The notes below the pieces were generated by a model, which was given only the letters and a program-made list of their open reading frames with translations, did no database searches and was not told the DNA's origin. The position numbers and the translations under genes were made by a program. DNA of 64,000 nucleotides from Galbula dea (taxonomy: Eukaryota; Chordata; Aves; Piciformes; Galbulidae): assembly GCA_013399015.1 (NCBI GenBank), contig VWZX01008142.1, positions 377,581-441,580 of the forward strand. The letters run 5' to 3'. Within the stretch, counting starts at the first letter, position 1. Each line of letters starts with the position of its first letter. Positions 60,585 to 64,000 of the stretch are shown piece after piece.

Positions 60585-60590
60585 AATAAA
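60585..60590 (+). terminator. Isolated AATAAA downstream of ARID5B
   Basis: The hexamer is followed by T-rich TATTTTTGTATTGTG about 50 nt later. It could be a rarely used distal poly(A) signal for ARID5B, or chance. Confidence 0.25.
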
Positions 60591-61475
60591 CCTTCCTCTG
60601 GTTTAACTTGCTGCCTGATAATTTCCTTTGGTACTTGTTTATTTTTGTATTGTGAGAAACAGTAAATAATCACACCATATGTGCCTTCCCCACACCAGCG
60701 GTGAAGCTATGGGAGAAGATGGGACCCTCTAGCCAACCTCTTCCCCTATCCATTTCTGTCTTGGCCAAGCTGAGGCATTTTGTTCGTCTCATATTGAAAA
60801 TATTGCCCACCAGTGCACTCCTGGTGGGAGGAAATGCAGACACATATGGATGCTGGCCTTTGCAGTTGCTCCAAACACAACTTGCCAAATGCAACTTTGT
60901 TTCCTACATCATGCTTGCTTCCTTGCCTTTTTTAAGCTCTTTCCAGTCTGTGGATTAATGTGAGTTGACACTGCATGTTCCTGGAGGTGCCAGCTGGGCT
61001 ACCTTACTCAAACTGCAGAGCATGGCTGGGTGGAAGACGGTTTAGAAGCAGCAGGCTGGAGCACCCAGGCAAGCCTGACCTGTGAGCAGCACTAAGAGGT
61101 TGCAGGATCCTCCCTTGGTTGGGCTGGTCACATCCCAGTGGGATTTTTGGGGTCACGGGTGTTGCTGCAGCTCCACGCATGGGCATGGAGTGGAAGGGAG
61201 GAGTTTATGCTAATGTCACCCAAAGGGCTCACAGGGGAACATAGGCACCTCCTCAGGGCTCAGCAGACCCCACCATGGGCTGGTGAGGTGTGCAGGTTCA
61301 GAGATGGACCTGGAAAGAGTTTGTTACCACATTGGTGGCTTGCAACCACTTCTGGAATGTCCTGTGGGCTGAGCGAGGACAAGGGATGCTGTGCTGCTGG
61401 CTTGCTGAAACTGAGGCATTTGTCACTTGTCACACCATTTTTAATTCAGCTGCCAGAGGTTGAAAATGATGATTT

Positions 61476-61499
61476 GGGGTGGGGAGGGGGTGCGGTGGG
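61476..61499 (+). other. Canonical G-quadruplex motif
   Basis: G runs of 4, 4, 5 and 3 with loops of 1, 1 and 6 nt fit the G3+N1-7 rule. It is intergenic and no associated gene is seen. Confidence 0.55.
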
Positions 61500-62506
61500 A
61501 GGATGAAGCAAAAGGGAGATGCAAACAGTAGTGGTGTTTAGTACTACAGTTTAGTTCTGGCTGAGGGCTCTTGGTTCTGTCTCTTGCTGTGTTGCCTTTC
61601 TGCAATGACACAGCAGATCAGGAGTAGAGCATCTGCTCTTCTGTCGTTTGTGGGCCACAGCAGCCTGCGTGCCTGAGGCACACACCTCCTGACTACCTCA
61701 CAGGACCTTCACAAGCCTTTCAGCAGCAGGCAGGGCATGGAAGACTGGAAGCAAACAAAGATCCTGGGGCAGAATCCCCCTGCCCTGGATGAATCCTAAC
61801 ATGTATGGCTGGTTCCTCAGCCAGCAGCTGCCTCTCCTAGCAGCCTCTTGGGGCTGACCCTAACACTGCAGTGACACTGACCTATTGGGAACAGGGCCCT
61901 TCCTCTTCGCCTCTGCCACACTGGCGGTATCTCTGCTCCAGAAGTTTTCAGAAACGTTTTGGGGAAAGTTTCTGCTTCTGAGAGGAGGAGATCACACACA
62001 AACATCACCAGTAATCCTTGCTTGCACAGTAACTGCTCTGGAAACTGCAACACTCACCCACAGACTTTCCAGGAATATCGGACACCTTTGGCTTTTCCCA
62101 GAGCAAGAAAACTGGAGCCTGTACCTTTGCCTTCCCCAGTTTGGGTAGGTTCACAGCTGAGGTGCTGGCAGAGCATGTTGCCACCCCAGATGAAGAGAAG
62201 CCTAGGAGGGATGGATGGCCTTGAGGAAAGCAAAAGAAGTCACTACCAAAGCATGCCCTGTCTCCCTCATGTAAACCTGGACTGTGATTGCTGGAGGTTT
62301 TCATTTCTGCAGAAGAAAGCTATGGCTGGGGCTGGGGCCCAGGCAATGCCCTTTGGGGTGGAAGATGTCCAGCAAGCAGACAGGGACGCAAAGGCAGTGG
62401 GTTACAACTTCATCTGTGTTTTCATTTAGCTTTTCAATTTATCCTTTATGGCGTTTAAAAAGCAACAACAAAAAAAAACAACAAACAAGTATTTGCGATG
62501 TCAGAT

Positions 62507-62520
62507 GCTCCATCTAGTGT
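62507..62520 (-). promoter_or_regulatory. CTCF-like motif, reverse orientation
   Basis: The reverse complement ACACTAGATGGAGC matches the CCASYAGRKGGCRS core at 12 of 14 positions. Its orientation is convergent with the motif at 9268-9281. Confidence 0.3.
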
Positions 62521-63131
62521 CTCACGTGGGGAGTGAGCCCCCTGCCATCTGGGATAGGAAGTCCGTTGTTGCTGCATCAGGGCCTGGAGTTTCCTTTCCC
62601 ACAGCACCAGGACCACGAGGGCCAGCATGCTGGGACATTGGGGACAAATGTGTCCAAAACTGGATTAGACAAAGCCATGAGGATTTTTGTGGCTGCTGAA
62701 AACCAGCGGCTCAGAGACAAATGCCACATTCAGGAGATCTAAAAGTCCTGAGCAGCTGTTACCACCTCCCCATGCTCACCAGTGGGCAGGAGGTACTGGG
62801 AGTGGCTGCCCAGGGGGCCAGCATTTGTGCCCTGTCCTTGGGTGCTGCACCCTGCACCACACCTCACCCACCCAGGTGCACAAAATTCCTGGTGCTTCCC
62901 TCCTCCACCTGCTGCTTTTGGAAACAGAGCTGCTTGACAGCTGCTTTTTATTAGTGATGAGCACAAAAGCACTTAACAAATTGCTGATTAGTCAATTAGT
63001 CAGCTCACAGCAATCTCTGTGACTCCCAGCACAGTGGTGGTGGGCTCCCTGAACCTCCCAGCACCTTTCATCTGCTGCAGACTGTGCAGAGCAACACTTT
63101 GCCATGAGATGATGTAGTGATGCAGGCCATA

Positions 63132-63170
63132 CCATGAGGTGATGCCATGAGGTGATGCCATGAAGTGATG
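63132..63170. repeat. 13-bp minisatellite
   Basis: Three adjacent units of CCATGAGGTGATG (the third with one change) are followed by decayed CCATG...GTGA units to about 63203. The array is short and probably length-polymorphic. Confidence 0.9.
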
Positions 63171-64000
63171 CCATGCTGTGAAGTGATTCCATCTTGTGAG
63201 GCCGTGCTGCAAAACTCCACATCTAGAAGCAGTAAGAGATGCTCTTCAGCCATTTTGCCATCAAAACTTTGTTTATTCCAACAGGTAGCTTGTGATGTCC
63301 AAGTGCTCATGCATACAGCAAATGCCTCCACGCACTGGGAGACACCAGAGAGGTGAGCAATGGCCCCTGTTTGTTTAGGCCCCACTGTACTGGGGCATGG
63401 GAGCTGCAGTGCTGGTAGGCAATGCCATTTCCCCAAGGCAGAGGCTGTGTCTTTCCTGTGAGGAAGTGGCAAGCCAGATGCATTGACAGGGCTGAGCTGT
63501 GTGAGTACCACAGGGAGGGAAGCAGTTTGTCTGGGGGTGGGGAATAAGGGACAAAGACAGAGGGCAGCACATACCCGAAATACTAAGGCAGGTGTAATGT
63601 GCAGTGGGATTACATGTGGGATCCCATGGCAGGAGGATGAAACTGTTGTGTCGCTCTAAGACTGTGGATGGTTCATGGATGCACCTAAACACAATTTAAT
63701 TGAACCTGCAGCCTGTCCAGGTGCCTTTAGGCAGAGATATGGGGTATCTGCTGTGAGTGGTGCTGACTGGTGCTGTTTGGAGAAGACTTTAGCTCTTGTA
63801 GTTAATTTATTCATTGCATATGCATCTAGTTGGGGTTTAGCTACTGGTGGTCTGTAGTGGGAAACTCAGGGAGTGCCAAATCCCCCAACTGTCCTGCACA
63901 TGGATGTCTAACCCCCACCCTGGCTTCCACTCAGGTGCCAGGGACCACAACTTGAGCAGCATGTGTGGTTACATGGGCAGGTAATGGCTGTGCAGCTTTC

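Larger units (their letters stand above)
59030..64000. other. Intergenic region downstream of ARID5B
   Basis: About 5 kb, richer in G and C than the introns. Both strands carry open frames up to 254 codons, but none shows a recognisable domain or conserved-looking composition, and the longest is interrupted in sense by a poly(A)-derived Phe run. Recognisable items are an A14 tract at 60121-60134, an AATAAA at 60585-60590, a canonical G-quadruplex motif at 61476-61499, a CTCF-like motif at 62507-62520, and a 13-bp minisatellite at 63132-63170. In mammals the neighbouring gene is RTKN2 on the opposite strand, but I see no RTKN2 exon here. Confidence 0.75.

Noticed and set aside
63000..63511. 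Minus-strand frames of 70-147 codons with His/Ser-Trp-His repeats
   Set aside because: The repeating pattern is produced by the 13-bp minisatellite read in successive frames; no protein family is recognised.
1..64000. CRISPR arrays, bacterial operons, phage or plasmid systems
   Set aside because: The window is clearly spliced vertebrate genomic DNA with CR1 retroposons. No regularly spaced direct repeats or prokaryotic gene arrangement is present.

Overview
The window is vertebrate nuclear DNA, almost certainly from a bird. It has long introns with GT-AG boundaries, low gene density and few interspersed repeats. The repeats I can recognise are CR1-type LINE fragments, the dominant retroposon of birds, in an otherwise AT-rich background.

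One protein-coding gene occupies most of the window: the 3' half of ARID5B (AT-rich interaction domain 5B, also called MRF2), on the + strand. I reconstructed six canonical coding exons, numbered 5-10 as in the ten-exon mammalian gene: 19982-20094, 26498-26699, 29001-29053, 36585-36682, 49092-49290 and 53145-55295. All junctions are in phase and the translation runs without a stop to the conserved C-terminus. Exons 1-4 of the long isoform were not found and should lie upstream of position 1. A compact TATA-type promoter and alternative first exon sit at about 18.2-18.34 kb, 1.6 kb before exon 5. That exon adds eight residues (MERLGEGI) in the correct phase, so the short isoform is entirely inside the window with 946 codons. 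The remembered human short isoform has 945.

Layout: 1-18.2 kb is the end of the long intron 4 (antisense LINE remnant at 12.5-13.15 kb, a hairpin at 6.6-6.7 kb, a CTCF-like motif at 9.27 kb). 18.2-18.34 kb is the internal promoter and first exon. 19.98-55.3 kb holds the coding exons and introns 5-9. Intron 8 carries an inverted pair of CR1 tails and an isolated CpG-rich block at about 46.96-47.47 kb. 55.3 to about 59.03 kb is the 3'UTR with two poly(A) signals. 59.03-64 kb is intergenic sequence with a short minisatellite and no gene that I can support.

The encoded protein is a DNA-binding transcriptional cofactor. An AT-hook-like GRP motif precedes the ARID domain (encoded by exons 6-9), followed by a long regulatory region in exon 10 with a PTDLS CtBP-type motif. 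I see no prokaryotic-style system, no second coding gene and no RNA gene with firm support. The observations most worth following up are the internal promoter with its overlapping uORF, the intron-8 CpG block, the intron-4 hairpin, and a 3'UTR hairpin whose two arms are miR-19- and miR-92-type seed matches.
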